Source: a bacterium (GTDB taxonomy: Bacteria > Patescibacteriota > Microgenomatia > UBA12405). Taken from it: a stretch of 37,145 nt of DNA. Below are positions 36,576-37,145 of this stretch, one piece after another. The notes under the pieces are model-generated. The model did no database searches, was not told the origin of the DNA, and saw only the letters and a program-made list of their open reading frames with translations. Numbering within the stretch: position 1 is the first letter of the stretch; each line of letters begins with the position of its first letter. Location: assembly GCA_029561175.1 (NCBI GenBank), contig JAKQJL010000034.1, positions 1 through 37,145 on the forward strand, written 5' to 3'. Both the position numbers and the translations under genes were made by a program.

Positions 36576-37145
36576 TGATTAATACTAAAAATATCTCAGT
36601 TATTGTTACCAATTGGAACGGATTAAGTCTTTTAAAAAAATATCTTGAAACTGTAATTATTAATAGTCCTGAAGCCCAAGAAATAATTGTTGCAGATGAT
36701 GCTTCCACCGATAACAGTCTTGATTTTTTGAAATCTTTATCAAAAAAATATCCTAAACTAAAAATTATTAGTAACTCAACTAATTTAGGATTTGGTGAAA
36801 ATTCTAATAATGCTGTTAAGATAGCCAAAGGAGATTTGATTGTTATGCTAAATTCTGATATCAAACCTCATCCAAATTATATAAAAAATACTTTATATCA
36901 TTTTAAAAATGAAAATGTGTATGGGGTTAGTTTTTCTGAGCTTGGCCACGAAAACTATGGTCAAATATATTGGAAAAACGGCTATTTACAACATCGTCCT
37001 GGTTACTCTCTAAAACCCCATTCCACTGATTGGTTATCAGGAGGTAGCGCCATTATTCGAAAAGATATTTTTTTAAAACTAAACGGTTTTGACCCAATTT
37101 ATGCTCCTTTTTATTTTGAAGATTTAGACCTTGGAATCAGAGCCA
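36575..37145 (+). CDS. GT2 glycosyltransferase, truncated by window end
   Basis: ATG overlaps the upstream stop (TAATG); MINTKNISVIVTNWNGLSLLKKYLET, VADDASTDNS, LNSDIKPHPNY, APFYFEDLDLGIRA. Confidence 0.88.
   Translation, partial: MINTKNISVIVTNWNGLSLLKKYLETVIINSPEAQEIIVADDASTDNSLDFLKSLSKKYPKLKIISNSTNLGFGENSNNAVKIAKGDLIVMLNSDIKPHPNYIKNTLYHFKNENVYGVSFSELGHENYGQIYWKNGYLQHRPGYSLKPHSTDWLSGGSAIIRKDIFLKLNGFDPIYAPFYFEDLDLGIRA

Noticed and set aside
36565-36864. 99-aa minus-strand ORF near window end
   Set aside because: Antisense to a clear GT2 gene (36575 onward) that the ORF track omitted because it runs off the window.
1-37145. CRISPR arrays, transposons, prophage, tRNA/rRNA genes, toxin-antitoxin or defence systems
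   Set aside because: I looked and saw no direct repeat-spacer pattern, transposase, integrase, tRNA-like fold or defence-family motif; tRNAscan/DefenseFinder would be needed to be certain.
1-37145. UGA recoding (as in some CPR lineages)
   Set aside because: UGA terminates several genes here, RF2 is intact, and no conserved gene needs UGA read-through.

Overview
This is a 37.1 kb AT-rich, very compact bacterial window with about 31 genes. I infer a Patescibacteria/CPR (Microgenomates-like) origin from gene content and style; this was not tested. UGA acts as a stop and RF2 is present, so I see no sign of UGA recoding. Left half: a UvrC without a C-terminal HhH region, a sortase-Rel pair, greA-lysS-HD-serS-secA-DHH, typA, a small extracytoplasmic cluster (C39-like, cyclophilin, thioredoxin-like), prfB, an LCP protein, a methyltransferase, and ftsE-ftsX with a coiled-coil/M23 hydrolase. 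Right half: a surface-glycan cluster of GT2, GT4, GT-C/GT39-like and Wzx-like flippase genes that runs off the window. Points most worth follow-up: (1) the FtsEX-linked M23/LytM hydrolase appears circularly permuted but keeps all catalytic motifs; (2) many genes have a -10 element 5-7 nt before the start codon, suggesting widespread leaderless transcription, including a 28-bp mirror-image divergent promoter and two extended -10 elements built from the upstream gene's UGA stop; (3) greA has a roughly 130-nt leader with two hairpins and an intrinsic-terminator-like end just before its start codon; (4) a sortase and a likely substrate (IPDTG sorting signal) occur in the same window, the substrate having a near-perfect TTGACA-16-TATAAT promoter; (5) a nested 31-bp palindrome sits in front of secA.
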